This document shows, piece by piece, positions 8,032 through 20,755 of a stretch of DNA of 64,000 bases (position 1 is the stretch's first letter; the number at the start of each line of letters is the position of its first letter). Location: positions 62,001-126,000 of the forward strand of contig NZ_FNCN01000013.1 of assembly GCF_900100605.1 (NCBI RefSeq), given 5' to 3'. The translations under genes and the position numbers were made by a program. The notes under the pieces were generated by a model, which saw only the letters and a list, made by a program, of their open reading frames with translations, did not search any database and had not been told where the DNA came from. This DNA is from Sinosporangium album. GTDB taxonomy: Bacteria; Actinomycetota; Actinomycetes; Streptosporangiales; Streptosporangiaceae.

Positions 8032-10227
8032 GTGAGCCGCTTTGACGAGCCCCTGGCCAAGGCGTTGGACCCCAAGACGGCCAAGCTGCTGGAGACCGTG
8101 CTCGATTTGACCACGGTCGGCGATCTGCTGCGCCACTACCCGCGGCGCTATGCCGAGCGGGGTGAGTTGACGTCGATCGACGCGCTTGAGGTGGATGAGC
8201 ATGCCACCGTGGTGGGCGAGGTGTCGCGGGTGATGCGCAAGCCCATGCGCAATCGCGGCGGCACCTGGCTTGAGGTCGAGGTGGTCGACGGCTCGCGCAA
8301 CAAGATTTATCTGTCGTTCTTCGGCCGGGCGTCGCATGTGGCGGAGTCGCGGCTGAAGCAGGGCAGACGCGGGATGTTCGCCGGCAAGGTGGGGTCCTAC
8401 GGCAGGTCGGACAGACCGCGGTGGCAGCTCGCCCATCCGGATTTCGAGCTTTTTGAAGAAACAGAGGGATCTGCGGAGGATTTCGCGGCGACACCGGTCC
8501 CGATTTATCCAGCGGGGAAAGATGTGACGCCGTGGGCCATCCGCCGCGCGGTCGGCGTGGTGCTGGACACCTTGGGTCCGCTTGACGATCCGTTGCCCGC
8601 GCCGCTTCGCGCGAGGCACCGCCTGCCCGATCTGGCCGACGCGCTGGTGGCGATTCACAGGCCGAAGGACTTCAGTGATGTCTCGCGGGCTCAGCGCCGG
8701 CTGAAGTTCGATGAGGCGTTCGTGCTCCAGTCCGTGCTCGTGCGGCGGCGGATGGCGGCGGCGGAGTGGCCGGCGAAGCCGAGGCCGAGGTCGGAAGGCG
8801 GGCTGCTGGCGCGGTTCGACGCGGCTTTGCCGTTCCAGCTGACCGAGGGGCAGCGCGAGGTGGGGGAGGAGATCGCGGGCGATCTGGCGCGGTCCCACCC
8901 GATGCACCGCCTGCTGCAGGGCGAGGTCGGCGCGGGCAAGACGGTGGTGGCGCTCCGGGCGATGTTGCAGGTCGTGGACGCGGGAGGGCAGGCGGCGCTG
9001 CTGGCTCCGACGGAGGTCCTCGCCCAGCAGCACCACCGGTCGATCACGGGCATGCTCGGCGATCTCGCGCAGGGAGGCATGTTCGGCGGCACGGGTGTGA
9101 CGCTGCTCACGGGGTCGATGGGGGCGCCGACGCGCCGGGCCGCGATGCTGGAGGCGGCTTCCGGGGGCGCGGGCATCGTGGTCGGCACTCACGCGCTGCT
9201 CCAGGACAAGGTCCAGTTCGCCGATCTCGGCCTGGTGGTGGTGGACGAGCAGCACCGATTCGGGGTGGAGCAGCGTGACGCGCTGCGGGAGAAGGCGGGC
9301 GACGGCCGTCCGCACGTGCTGGTGATGACGGCGACTCCGATCCCGCGCACGGTGGCCATGACGGTCTTCGGCGATCTTGAGGTGTCGACGCTGTCCCAGC
9401 TTCCCGCCGGGCGGGCGCCCATCTCGACGCATGTGGTGCCGGCCGCCGACAAGCCCCACTACCTGGAGCGCACCTGGGAGCGGGTGCGCGAGGAGGTCGG
9501 CCTCGGCCGTCAGGTCTACGTCGTGTGCCCGCGCATCGGCGACCTGGAGGGCGACGAGGGCGACCTGGAGGCTCCCGGGCCGGACGCCTCGGGGGCTGCC
9601 GGAGACGAGCGGCGCCCGCCGCTCTCGGTCACCGAGGTGGCGGCCGTGCTCACGGAGGGGCCGCTCGCGGGGCTGCGCGTGGAGATCTTGCACGGCAAGC
9701 TCCCGCCGGAGGAGAAGGACGCCGTGATGCGGTCGTTCGCCAAGGGCGAGGTGGACGTGCTCGTGGCCACTACCGTGATCGAGGTGGGCGTCGACGTCCC
9801 CAACTCGTCGGTGATGGTCATCATGGACGCCGACCGCTTCGGGGTGTCGCAGCTCCACCAGCTCCGCGGCCGTGTCGGCCGAGGCGGGCTTCCCGGCCTG
9901 TGCCTGCTGGTCACGGAGTTCCCCGCCGGGACGCCGGCCAGGGGCAGGCTGGACGCCGTGGCCGCCACCCTCGACGGGTTCGAGCTGTCGCGGGTGGACC
10001 TTGAGCAGCGCCGCGAGGGCGACGTGCTGGGCGTGGCGCAGTCGGGCCGCAGGTCGTCGCTCAAGCTGCTGCAGCTGCTGCGCGACGAGGAGGTCATCGT
10101 GACCGCCCGGGAGGAGGCGGAGCTGCTGCTCGCCGACGACCCGGATCTGCTCGCCCATCCGGCGCTCAACGCCGAGATCGACAAGCTCCTGGGCGACGAG
10201 CGCGCGGAGTTCCTGGAGAAGACGTAG
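8032..10227 (+). CDS. recG: ATP-dependent DNA helicase RecG
   Basis: A 731-residue superfamily 2 helicase that reverses stalled forks and processes Holliday junctions. An N-terminal OB-fold wedge domain (about residues 50-150) precedes two RecA-like domains. Visible motifs are GEVGAGKT (Walker A, about 297-304), DEQH (Walker B, about 405-408), TATPIPRT (motif III) and QLRGRVGRGG (motif VI). GTG 8032 gives the typical N-terminus (SRFDEPLAKAL). The frame could start up to 48 bases earlier, but that extension looks non-coding. A repeat and terminator follow. Confidence 0.96.
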   Translation: MSRFDEPLAKALDPKTAKLLETVLDLTTVGDLLRHYPRRYAERGELTSIDALEVDEHATVVGEVSRVMRKPMRNRGGTWLEVEVVDGSRNKIYLSFFGRASHVAESRLKQGRRGMFAGKVGSYGRSDRPRWQLAHPDFELFEETEGSAEDFAATPVPIYPAGKDVTPWAIRRAVGVVLDTLGPLDDPLPAPLRARHRLPDLADALVAIHRPKDFSDVSRAQRRLKFDEAFVLQSVLVRRRMAAAEWPAKPRPRSEGGLLARFDAALPFQLTEGQREVGEEIAGDLARSHPMHRLLQGEVGAGKTVVALRAMLQVVDAGGQAALLAPTEVLAQQHHRSITGMLGDLAQGGMFGGTGVTLLTGSMGAPTRRAAMLEAASGGAGIVVGTHALLQDKVQFADLGLVVVDEQHRFGVEQRDALREKAGDGRPHVLVMTATPIPRTVAMTVFGDLEVSTLSQLPAGRAPISTHVVPAADKPHYLERTWERVREEVGLGRQVYVVCPRIGDLEGDEGDLEAPGPDASGAAGDERRPPLSVTEVAAVLTEGPLAGLRVEILHGKLPPEEKDAVMRSFAKGEVDVLVATTVIEVGVDVPNSSVMVIMDADRFGVSQLHQLRGRVGRGGLPGLCLLVTEFPAGTPARGRLDAVAATLDGFELSRVDLEQRREGDVLGVAQSGRRSSLKLLQLLRDEEVIVTAREEAELLLADDPDLLAHPALNAEIDKLLGDERAEFLEKT

Positions 10228-10228
10228 A

Positions 10229-10291
10229 GGGCCTGATGGGACAGAGGGCCCGGCGTGTCTGGGGGCCTGATGGGACAGAGGGCCTGGCGTG
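10229..10291 (+). repeat. 29-bp direct repeat after recG
   Basis: GGGCCTGATGGGACAGAGGG and the following nine bases (10229-10257) recur with one difference at 10263-10291, a 34-bp period. A third partial copy (GGGCCTGA, from 10297) forms the left arm of the recG terminator. Confidence 0.85.
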
Positions 10292-10296
10292 ACAGA

Positions 10297-10324
10297 GGGC
10301 CTGAGCTCGAAAAAGCTCAGGCCC
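10297..10324 (+). terminator. recG terminator
   Basis: GGGCCTGAGCT (10297-10307) and AGCTCAGGCCC (10314-10324) form a perfect 11-bp stem with loop CGAAAA. It lies 70 bp past the recG stop. Confidence 0.85.
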
Positions 10325-10699
10325 CTGAGAATGACCCAGGGCCCAGCCACGGGACGGCCTCCCCCCGAATGCCGTCCCAGGCTGGGCCCACCCTCGGGTC
10401 AGGTGCCGAGGGCACCGGTGTGCGGAAGGGCTCACGATCACACCGGTCGGCCTTCCCCTGGGTCACCTTGAAGGCCGCAGAACCCATCATGATGGTCGCG
10501 CCCGGTGAGAGGAACGACCCTTACACATTCGTCGCCGACACTTGCTGACTCTTGACTCGATCTACGCGGCCATGGGTTCCGCGGGATGGCACTGGAGGCC
10601 TCTGACCTGGGTGTTCGTCGGCTCTGGCGGGTGTGGTGCCATGTGCCTGGAGGGAATGCCGACGTCTTTGCGCAGTGGTGGGCGGGCCACAATGGAGCT
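10325..10699. other. Intergenic between recG and rsmD
   Basis: These 375 bp carry no gene I can support. A TTGACT at 10552 could be a -35 element for rsmD, but no matching -10 is clear. Open frames here show no recognisable family. Confidence 0.5.
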
Positions 10700-11269
10700 G
10701 TGACACGAGTGATCGCGGGGACCGCTGGAGGGCGTCGGCTGGCCGTGCCCCCGGGGAGAAGCACGAGGCCGACGAGCGACCGCACGAGGGAGGGGCTGTT
10801 CTCGACGGTGGGGTCGCTCATCGGCCCGCTGGCGGGGCTGCGGGTCCTCGATCTCTACGCCGGGTCGGGGGCCATCGGGCTGGAGTCGCTGTCGAGGGGC
10901 GCGGCGCACGCGACGCTGGTGGAGTCCGACGCCAAGGCCGTGCGCACGATCAAGGCCAATGTCGCGTCGCTGGAGTTGCCGGGGGCCGAGGTGGTGGCCG
11001 ACCGGGTGGAGCGGGTGCTGGCCAGGCCGTGCGCGGAGCCGTACGACTTCGTCTTCGCCGACCCGCCCTACGCGCTGGGCGACGGGGCGCTGCGGAGCGT
11101 GCTGGACCTCCTGCTTTCCCAGGGCTGGCTGGGCGAATCCGCGCTTGTGGCCATCGAGCGGGAGAGCCGCGGGGAGGATCTCGCATGGCCTGAGGGGCTG
11201 ACTGAGGAGAGGGTCCGTCGTTACGGTGAAGCGGCGGTTTGGTACGGTCGCGCCGCTGGGAACCCATAG
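10700..11269 (+). CDS. rsmD: 16S rRNA (guanine(966)-N2)-methyltransferase RsmD
   Basis: A 189-residue SAM-dependent methyltransferase that modifies G966 of 16S rRNA. It opens with the family signature VIAGTAGGRRL, then has the SAM loop DLYAGSGAIGLE (residues 51-62) and the catalytic DPPY motif (residues 121-124). GTG 10700 is chosen because the protein then starts right at the conserved signature; the frame extends upstream but the extra residues look random. coaD follows 17 bp later, the usual rsmD-coaD pair, so the two are likely co-transcribed. Confidence 0.94.
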   Translation: MTRVIAGTAGGRRLAVPPGRSTRPTSDRTREGLFSTVGSLIGPLAGLRVLDLYAGSGAIGLESLSRGAAHATLVESDAKAVRTIKANVASLELPGAEVVADRVERVLARPCAEPYDFVFADPPYALGDGALRSVLDLLLSQGWLGESALVAIERESRGEDLAWPEGLTEERVRRYGEAAVWYGRAAGNP

Positions 11270-11286
11270 ATAGTTGGGGGTGCGCC

Positions 11287-11763
11287 TTGCGCAGAGTCGC
11301 CTGCCCTGGGTCATTTGACCCTGTCACCAACGGTCATCTCGACATCATCGGCCGGGCCTCCCGGCTGTACGACGAGGTGGTCGTCGCGGTGCTGATCAAT
11401 ATCGAGAAGAACAGCCTGTTCACGGTGGAAGAGCGGATTGAAATGCTCACGGCCGTGACCAAGGAATACGGCAATGTCAGGGTGGAGAAGTTTCACGGCC
11501 TTCTCGTTGACTTCTGCCGTCAGCATGATATTCCGGCGATCGTCAAGGGCCTGAGGGCGGTCAGCGACTTCGACTACGAGCTCCAGATGGCTCAGCTCAA
11601 CTACCGGATGTCCGGGGTCGAGACGCTTTTCATGTCCACCAACCCCGAGTACTCCTTCCTGTCCTCCAGCAGGATCAAGGAGATCACGAGGTACGGCGGG
11701 GACGTGACGGGCCTTGTCCCCGATCTCGTGCACAACGTCCTGGTCGAGCGGATGAGAGGCTGA
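11287..11763 (+). CDS. coaD: Phosphopantetheine adenylyltransferase
   Basis: A 158-residue nucleotidyltransferase that converts 4'-phosphopantetheine and ATP to dephospho-CoA, the penultimate step of CoA synthesis. The N-terminal PGSFDPVTNGH motif contains the T/HxGH nucleotide-binding signature (T14-N-G-H17), and SSSRIKEI near residue 126 corresponds to the C-terminal phosphate-binding signature. The start is TTG at 11287, the only codon giving the conserved N-terminus, with GGGGG a few bases upstream. It follows rsmD closely. Confidence 0.95.
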   Translation: MRRVACPGSFDPVTNGHLDIIGRASRLYDEVVVAVLINIEKNSLFTVEERIEMLTAVTKEYGNVRVEKFHGLLVDFCRQHDIPAIVKGLRAVSDFDYELQMAQLNYRMSGVETLFMSTNPEYSFLSSSRIKEITRYGGDVTGLVPDLVHNVLVERMRG

Positions 11764-11878
11764 GTCACGGGCACCGCCGGCGGGCGGCTCCCGGGAAGTC
11801 GGGGTGTCCAATCGCTGGTAGTATTCTGCTTCGGCCTTGCACGACGGTGATATTTCGCCATGCCTAGCGAGAAGCAGG

Positions 11879-12433
11879 ATGAGCCCGCACAATCTTGACC
11901 CCCGCGCCCCTTGGGTGCTCTCGACCCACGAGCTGGGTCGGCGACCCGGGTCGATGTTGCGCAGACATCTGTCTCTTCCGGCACCGGCGGAGCTCGGCGT
12001 CGACATGATCGGCGTCCTCAAGGACGCCGAGGTCGAGCTGGAGATCCGGCTTGAAGCGGTCATGGAAGGCGTGCTCGTCACGGGCACGGGGCGCGCTCCG
12101 CTGAGCGGAGAGTGCTCGCGCTGTCTGGAACCGTTGTCCTCGGAGATCGAGGTCGACTTCCAGGAGCTCTTCTTCTACTCGGCGGAGGACACCACCGAGG
12201 ACGACCTGCTGCTCGACGGTTATCTGCTCGACCTTGAGCCGGTGTTCCGTGACGCGGCGGTGCTCATGCTTCCGCTGCGCCCCCTGTGTCGTGACGACTG
12301 CGAGGGGCTCTGCGTGGAATGCGGGATCAAGCTGTCCAAGGCGGGTGCAGACCACCGGCACGATCTGATCGACGCCAGGTGGGCCGCACTGCAAGGTCTC
12401 GTAACGGAAAACGACAAGGATCAGGAGGGCTGA
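11879..12433 (+). CDS. YceD-family (DUF177) protein
   Basis: A 184-residue protein of the DUF177/YceD family, nearly always encoded before rpmF. Members are linked to 23S rRNA and ribosome maturation in plants and bacteria, but the bacterial role is not firmly known. Cysteine pairs are visible in [10 protein letters not shown] and in the C-terminal CRDDC and CVECG clusters, suggesting metal binding. ATG 11879 fits the common [14 protein letters not shown]-type opening. rpmF begins one base after the stop, so the two are translated from one message. Confidence 0.92.
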   Translation: MSPHNLDPRAPWVLSTHELGRRPGSMLRRHLSLPAPAELGVDMIGVLKDAEVELEIRLEAVMEGVLVTGTGRAPLSGECSRCLEPLSSEIEVDFQELFFYSAEDTTEDDLLLDGYLLDLEPVFRDAAVLMLPLRPLCRDDCEGLCVECGIKLSKAGADHRHDLIDARWAALQGLVTENDKDQEG

Positions 12434-12434
12434 C

Positions 12435-12614
12435 GTGGCCGTCCCCAAGCGGAAAATGTCGCGGAGCAACACTCGCTCCCGCCGCGCGCAGTGGAAGACC
12501 GCCGCGGTTTCGCTCGTGAGCTGCCCCCAGTGCCGCTCGCCCAAGCGGCCGCACCAGGCGTGCCTCAACTGCGGCACCTACAACCGTCGGCAGGTCATCG
12601 AGCCGTCGGCCTGA
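12435..12614 (+). CDS. rpmF: 50S ribosomal protein L32
   Basis: A 59-residue ribosomal protein. It begins [17 protein letters not shown] after a GTG start and has a zinc ribbon at Cys30-x2-Cys33 and Cys43-x2-Cys46. GGAGGG precedes the start. It is immediately downstream of the DUF177 gene, the usual pair, and a hairpin follows the stop. Confidence 0.96.
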   Translation: MAVPKRKMSRSNTRSRRAQWKTAAVSLVSCPQCRSPKRPHQACLNCGTYNRRQVIEPSA

Positions 12615-12636
12615 TCACGCTGAGAGCTGACGGGAT

Positions 12637-12673
12637 GCCGACCGGGGGAATGCGCGGACGCGCACCGGTCGGC
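12637..12673 (+). terminator. Hairpin after rpmF
   Basis: GCCGACCGG (12637-12645) pairs with CCGGTCGGC (12665-12673). A second stem, TGCGC-GGAC-GCGCA, is nested inside. Its place after rpmF suggests termination or attenuation before rnc. Confidence 0.65.
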
Positions 12674-12861
12674 GTTACCGTTTGAGAGGTGTTTAGCGGT
12701 GGCGGCCGCCCGCGGCCGTGGTGGACGCCGGAACCTGCCGCAGAACTCCCGGCGCCCACCACGTTCTCGGGCATCTCATCCTTTCCCCTTCGCCATCGCG
12801 CCCCGCGGAAGAGATTTGTGCGGGACTACATGGAAATGCGGCAGATGCCCGAGGAGGAGAC

Positions 12862-13602
12862 ATGGGCGGAGCACCCAAGCCGGTGGCCGTGGAGGTCGCC
12901 AGGGACGAGCTGGAGCGGGTTCTCGATATCAGACTTGACCCGCAGATCCTTGAGCGGGCGCTGACGCACCGCTCGTTCGCCTACGAGAACGGCGGCCTGC
13001 CGACCAACGAGCGCCTTGAGTTCCTCGGCGACTCGGTGCTCGGCCTGGTCGTCACCGACACGCTTTACCGCAACCACCCCGACCTGCCCGAAGGGCAGCT
13101 CGCCAAGCTGCGCGCCGCCGTGGTCAACATGCGGGCGCTCGCCGACGTCGCCCGCACACTCGGCCTGGGGCGCTTCCTGCGCCTCGGCAGGGGCGAGGAG
13201 GGCACCGGCGGCAGGGACAAGTCCTCGATCCTCGCCGACACCCTTGAGGCGTTGATCGGCACGGTCTACGTGGACAAGGGCCTCGACGAGGCGTTCCGCA
13301 TCGTGCACATGCTCTTCGACCCGCTGATCACGCGGTCGGCCTCCCTCGGCGCCGGCCTCGACTGGAAGACCTCCTTGCAGGAGCTGACCGCGGCCGAGAC
13401 GCTCGGTGTCCCCGAATACCACGTCAACGAGAGCGGTCCCGACCACGCCAAGTCGTTCGTGGCGGTGGTGGTGGTCGGCGGCGAGGAATACGGGTCGGGC
13501 TCGGGCCGCAGCAAGAAGGAGGCCGAGCAGCAGGCCGCCGAGGCCGCCTGGACCCGCATCCGCGCCGACCGCGACGAGCGGCTGAGCTCCACCACGGGCT
13601 GA
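12862..13602 (+). CDS. rnc: Ribonuclease III
   Basis: A 246-residue double-stranded RNA endonuclease that matures rRNA and degrades structured RNAs. The catalytic domain carries the signature [14 protein letters not shown] (about residues 47-60) and a second acidic cluster in DTLEALIG. The C-terminal dsRNA-binding domain runs from about residue 175 (TSLQELTA) to the [13 protein letters not shown] motif. ATG 12862 follows GAGGAGGAGA. The frame upstream is open but unconserved. mutM starts six bases after the stop. Confidence 0.96.
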   Translation: MGGAPKPVAVEVARDELERVLDIRLDPQILERALTHRSFAYENGGLPTNERLEFLGDSVLGLVVTDTLYRNHPDLPEGQLAKLRAAVVNMRALADVARTLGLGRFLRLGRGEEGTGGRDKSSILADTLEALIGTVYVDKGLDEAFRIVHMLFDPLITRSASLGAGLDWKTSLQELTAAETLGVPEYHVNESGPDHAKSFVAVVVVGGEEYGSGSGRSKKEAEQQAAEAAWTRIRADRDERLSSTTG

Positions 13603-13607
13603 GCGGG

Positions 13608-14477
13608 ATGCCCGAGCTTCCCGAGGTCGAGGTCGTCCGCCGCGGCCTGTCGCGCTGGGTGGTCGGCCGTGAGGTGGCGGAGGTCGAGGTTCTCCACCCC
13701 CGCGCCGTGCGCAGGCACGCGCCGGGCGGCGGCGAGTTCGAGGCGCGCCTGGCCGGTCGCGTGATCGCCTCGGCCGAGCGCCGAGGGAAATACCTCTGGC
13801 TGCCGATCGGCGATGACATGTCGATGATCGCCCACCTGGGGATGAGCGGCCAGCTCCTCGTCGTGCCGCTCGCCTCGCCGCCCGAACGCCACCTGCGGGT
13901 GCGCGTCTCGTTCGCCGACGGCGGCCCTGACCTGCGCTTCGTCGACCAGCGCACCTTCGGCCATCTTATGCTCGCCGATCTCGTACGGCTGCCGCACTCC
14001 CGTCCCGTTCCCGAGCCGATCACGCACATCGCACCCGATCCGCTGGAGGAGGTGTTCGACGACGCGCTGTTCGCCCGGCGGCTGCGCGCCAGGCGCAGCG
14101 AGATCAAGCGCGCGCTGCTGGACCAGTCGCTGATCAGCGGGGTCGGCAACATCTACGCGGACGAGGCCCTGTGGCGCGCCAGGCTGCACGGGAGGCGGCC
14201 CGCGGGGAGTTTGACCGGGCCGAAGACGGCCGAGCTGCTGGAAGCCGTACGTGAGGTCATGCGCGAGGCTCTGGAGCAGGGCGGCACCTCTTTCGACAGT
14301 CTTTATGTCAATGTCAACGGAGAAAGCGGTTACTTTGACCGATCTCTCGCCGTGTACGGCCGCAAGGACCTGCCGTGCTCACGATGCGGCTCGGCCGTGA
14401 CCAGGGAGCCCTTCATGAACCGCTCGTCCTACAGCTGTCCGCGATGCCAGCCGCCGCCGAGGGCGATGCGGGCGTGA
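13608..14477 (+). CDS. mutM: Formamidopyrimidine-DNA glycosylase
   Basis: A 289-residue bifunctional glycosylase/AP lyase that removes 8-oxoguanine and formamidopyrimidines. It begins MPELPEVE, so the catalytic Pro2 and Glu3 are present. The middle domain has the [13 protein letters not shown] helix-two-turn-helix, and the C-terminus has a zinc finger with CSRC and CPRC pairs. It sits in the standard rnc-mutM pair. The stop overlaps the start of the acylphosphatase gene. Confidence 0.96.
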   Translation: MPELPEVEVVRRGLSRWVVGREVAEVEVLHPRAVRRHAPGGGEFEARLAGRVIASAERRGKYLWLPIGDDMSMIAHLGMSGQLLVVPLASPPERHLRVRVSFADGGPDLRFVDQRTFGHLMLADLVRLPHSRPVPEPITHIAPDPLEEVFDDALFARRLRARRSEIKRALLDQSLISGVGNIYADEALWRARLHGRRPAGSLTGPKTAELLEAVREVMREALEQGGTSFDSLYVNVNGESGYFDRSLAVYGRKDLPCSRCGSAVTREPFMNRSSYSCPRCQPPPRAMRA

Positions 14478-14752
14478 GCGGCGATGTACGGCTCACCGCC
14501 TGGGTGCGTGGACACGTGCAGGGCGTGGGGTTCCGGTGGTGGACGCGGGCCCGGGCGTTGGAGCTGGGGCTGCGGGGGTGGGCCAGGAACACCCGGGACG
14601 GCCGGGTGGAGATCGTGGCCGAGGGATCGCGGGAGTCCTGTGTCAAGCTGCTGGACCTGCTCCGGGGTTGCGATACTCCTGGCCGGGTGGATGGAGTTGT
14701 CGAACGTTGGGGCGAAGCACGAGGTACTTTGACCGGCTTCATAGAACGTTAG
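14474..14752 (+). CDS. acyP: Acylphosphatase
   Basis: A 92-residue enzyme hydrolysing acyl phosphates. The signature [10 protein letters not shown] holds the catalytic Arg21, and the catalytic Asn39 lies in ARNTRDG. The start is GTG 14474, overlapping the mutM stop as GTGA, which indicates translational coupling. Placement between mutM and smc is common in actinomycetes. Confidence 0.94.
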   Translation: MSGDVRLTAWVRGHVQGVGFRWWTRARALELGLRGWARNTRDGRVEIVAEGSRESCVKLLDLLRGCDTPGRVDGVVERWGEARGTLTGFIER

Positions 14753-14940
14753 GGGTCACCATAACGCTCTAAATGGGGTATATTGGTGCGTCGGGAGTGC
14801 CCTCCGGTCCATCAATGCGGTGCGGTCAACTTGACCGTCCGTGCGACCGGTGCGACTCTTGATAAGTACCACGCGCACCCCTCCCGCGGCATACGAGTGC
14901 GCGAACCAGTCTGGTCACTCAGCGTGGAGGACCCTTTACC

Positions 14941-15135
14941 ATGGCGAAGGCTCTACTCGGCCACGTCGGCGGTCCTGACCCTCGGATGGTCTCGGAAATG
15001 CGCCGTCTCCAACAGCGAATCCGGGATCTTGAGGCAGAGCTCATACGGCTCCAGGCACAAAACGACGCTCTCGTGGCGGAAAACCGCGACGATGCGTTCA
15101 CCCGCCTGCAGGAACGCGAGCCGGCCCTCACCTGA
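14941..15135 (+). CDS. Conserved small coiled-coil protein
   Basis: A 64-residue protein found beside smc in many actinomycetes; its function is unknown to me. It begins MAKALLGHVGGPDPR, followed by a single amphipathic helix with a coiled-coil heptad pattern (about residues 18-52) and a short acidic tail ending EPALT. GGAGG lies upstream of the ATG. An upstream TATATT (14779-14784) could be a promoter -10. A terminator follows the stop, so it appears to be its own transcription unit. Confidence 0.88.
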   Translation: MAKALLGHVGGPDPRMVSEMRRLQQRIRDLEAELIRLQAQNDALVAENRDDAFTRLQEREPALT

Positions 15136-15157
15136 GCGGTCGGAGACATCATGCCCC

Positions 15158-15180
15158 AAGGGCGCCTGTGTGGCGCCCTT
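15158..15180 (+). terminator. Terminator after small coiled-coil gene
   Basis: AAGGGCGCC (15158-15166) and GGCGCCCTT (15172-15180) form a 9-bp stem with loop TGTGT, then GTCAT. Confidence 0.85.
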
Positions 15181-15687
15181 GTCATATCTCCATAAAGATG
15201 CCAGTGTCGCAATTGAGGCATTTTTCCGAAATGCTCTATTTTTTGAGTTGTTTCCGTGAATCTATGCGTTCGGGTGGTTGATCGCCACTCCGGGCATTTG
15301 CGGCTTTAGTGCACTTTATGGTCGAGCCCTTGCGGGTCGCGACGAGGGTGATGCTTACCGAGCATCCTTCATCCTCGGGGCGATCCAGCGCAAGGGCTTA
15401 TTGCGGCGCACCCTGTCGCCCACATGCCATCCGGGCAGGTGGGCGTGAGGCTGTGCCGTACGGGCCCTACCTGTCCGCCGGTCCGGCGCGTCTCGAAGCG
15501 TGGCCCGGCGGGCGTCGCCGTTCCCCGGGTCGTTCCGCCGAGTCGTTCCGCCGGGCTGTTCCGCCGGGCCGTTCTCCTGAGAGGCGACATAGGCCCTCGC
15601 CGCTGCTTTCGCGCCTTTCGAAGGGGCCGTGAGCAGTAGTCTTCTGGCAACGACGAAGGTCAAGGCCAGGGGAGGCGCACGCGTCCG
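15181..15687. other. Intergenic upstream of smc
   Basis: These 507 bp hold no gene I can support. Around 15527-15578 a 13-bp unit resembling GTCGTTCCGCCGG repeats about three and a half times. The A/T-rich first 130 bp may contain the smc promoter. Long open frames on the minus strand here are antisense shadows of smc. Confidence 0.5.
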
Positions 15688-19371
<3,684 letters not shown>

Positions 19372-19387
19372 GGAGGCCGGCGTCCTC

Positions 19388-19410
19388 GGGTCGACGGGGT
19401 TGGTCGACCC
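19388..19410 (+). terminator. Hairpin after smc
   Basis: GGGTCGAC (19388-19395) pairs with GTCGACCC (19403-19410) around a 7-base loop. It may reduce read-through from smc into ftsY. Confidence 0.6.
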
Positions 19411-19488
19411 GTGACGCGGGTAACAGAGACAGGTTTGCGAGGGCTCCTTGTGCGGAGCATGGTGGGTCGTCTGGAAAACTGACCTGTT

Positions 19489-20667
19489 GTGACTGACTAC
19501 CTCGGCATCATCGCGATCGCGGTCGTCGTCGCCCTGCTGGCGGTCGGCGGTTTGTTCCTGCTGTTCCGGCCCAAAGGCAAGGGCGAACGGCCTGTCGAGC
19601 CCCGTGAGGCCCCGCCGCTGTCCGACGACACGCAGGCCGGCCCCGCGCGGCTGGCGGAGGACGAAGGCGGTGTGACGACCACGGTGCCGCCGCCCGCGGC
19701 GCCCGTGGAGCCGGCCGTCGTGGTGCCGCCGGTGGAGGTGCCGCCGCCGTCCGCGGGTCGCATGGTGCGGCTCCGGGCGCGGTTGGCGCGGTCGCAGACC
19801 ACCCTGGGCAAGAGCCTTTTGGAGCTTCTCTCCCGTGACCGGCTGGACGACGAGGTCTGGGATGAGATCGAGGACACCCTGATCACCGCCGACGTCGGCG
19901 TGGGGCCGACCCGGGCGATGGTCGAGGAGCTGCGCACCAAGGTGAAGGTGCTCGGGTCGCGCACGCCGGACGAGGTCCGGGGCCTGCTGCGCGAGCAGCT
20001 TCTCACGCTCGTGGGGTCCGACCTGGACCGCACTCTGCGCGTCGCCGCCCACGGCGAGCGGCCCGCCGTGGTCCTCGTGGTGGGTGTGAACGGCACCGGC
20101 AAGACGACGACCACCGGCAAGCTCGCCCGCGTCCTCGTGGGCGACGGCAAGCAGGTGCTGCTCGGCGCGGCCGACACGTTCCGCGCCGCCGCCGCCGACC
20201 AGCTCCAGACCTGGGGCGAGCGGGTCGGCGCGGAGACCGTGCGCAAGGACGAAGGCGCGGACCCGGCGTCGGTGGCCTTCGACGCCGTCGCCAAGGGCAT
20301 CGACGACAAGGTCGACGTGGTGATCGTCGACACGGCGGGCCGCCTGCACACCAAGACGGGCCTGATGGACGAGCTCGGCAAGGTCAAGCGCGTCATCGAG
20401 AAGCGCGCCACCGTGGACGAGGTCCTCCTGGTGCTCGACGCGACGACGGGTCAGAACGGCCTGCGCCAGGCACAGGTGTTCGCCGAGGTCGTCGACGTCA
20501 CCGGCATCGCCCTCACCAAGCTCGACGGCACGGCCAAGGGCGGCATCGTCATCTCGGTCCAGCGCGAGCTGGGCGTCCCGGTCAAGCTGGTCGGCCTCGG
20601 CGAGGGCGCCGACGATCTGGCGCCTTTCGACGCCGAGGTGTTCGTCGACGCCATCCTGGGCGACTGA
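19489..20667 (+). CDS. ftsY: Signal recognition particle receptor FtsY
   Basis: A 392-residue GTPase that receives SRP-ribosome complexes at the membrane. Unlike E. coli FtsY it has an N-terminal transmembrane helix (about residues 5-25), as is normal in actinobacteria. A Pro/acidic linker and the NG domain follow. Motifs are GVNGTGKTTTTGKLA (about 200-214), DTAGRLH (about 280) and TKLDGTAKGG (about 343). The start is GTG 19489. A 14-bp direct repeat (GGCGGGCGACTGAC) and a strong terminator follow the stop. Confidence 0.97.
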   Translation: MTDYLGIIAIAVVVALLAVGGLFLLFRPKGKGERPVEPREAPPLSDDTQAGPARLAEDEGGVTTTVPPPAAPVEPAVVVPPVEVPPPSAGRMVRLRARLARSQTTLGKSLLELLSRDRLDDEVWDEIEDTLITADVGVGPTRAMVEELRTKVKVLGSRTPDEVRGLLREQLLTLVGSDLDRTLRVAAHGERPAVVLVVGVNGTGKTTTTGKLARVLVGDGKQVLLGAADTFRAAAADQLQTWGERVGAETVRKDEGADPASVAFDAVAKGIDDKVDVVIVDTAGRLHTKTGLMDELGKVKRVIEKRATVDEVLLVLDATTGQNGLRQAQVFAEVVDVTGIALTKLDGTAKGGIVISVQRELGVPVKLVGLGEGADDLAPFDAEVFVDAILGD

Positions 20668-20706
20668 CGGCGGGCGACTGACGGCGGGCGACTGACGGCT
20701 TCTCAC

Positions 20707-20737
20707 GACGGGCCCCCGACCGTGTCGGGGGCCCGTC
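20707..20737. terminator. Bidirectional terminator, ftsY / siderophore ABC genes
   Basis: A perfect 14-bp stem joins GACGGGCCCCCGAC (20707-20720) and GTCGGGGGCCCGTC (20724-20737) with a 3-base loop. It lies between convergent transcription units. Confidence 0.9.
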
Positions 20738-20755
20738 GCCGTGGAGGCCGAGAGG

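Noticed and set aside
10255-10548. 97-codon frame between recG and rsmD
   Set aside because: Covers the recG repeat and terminator, has no SD and no family resemblance.
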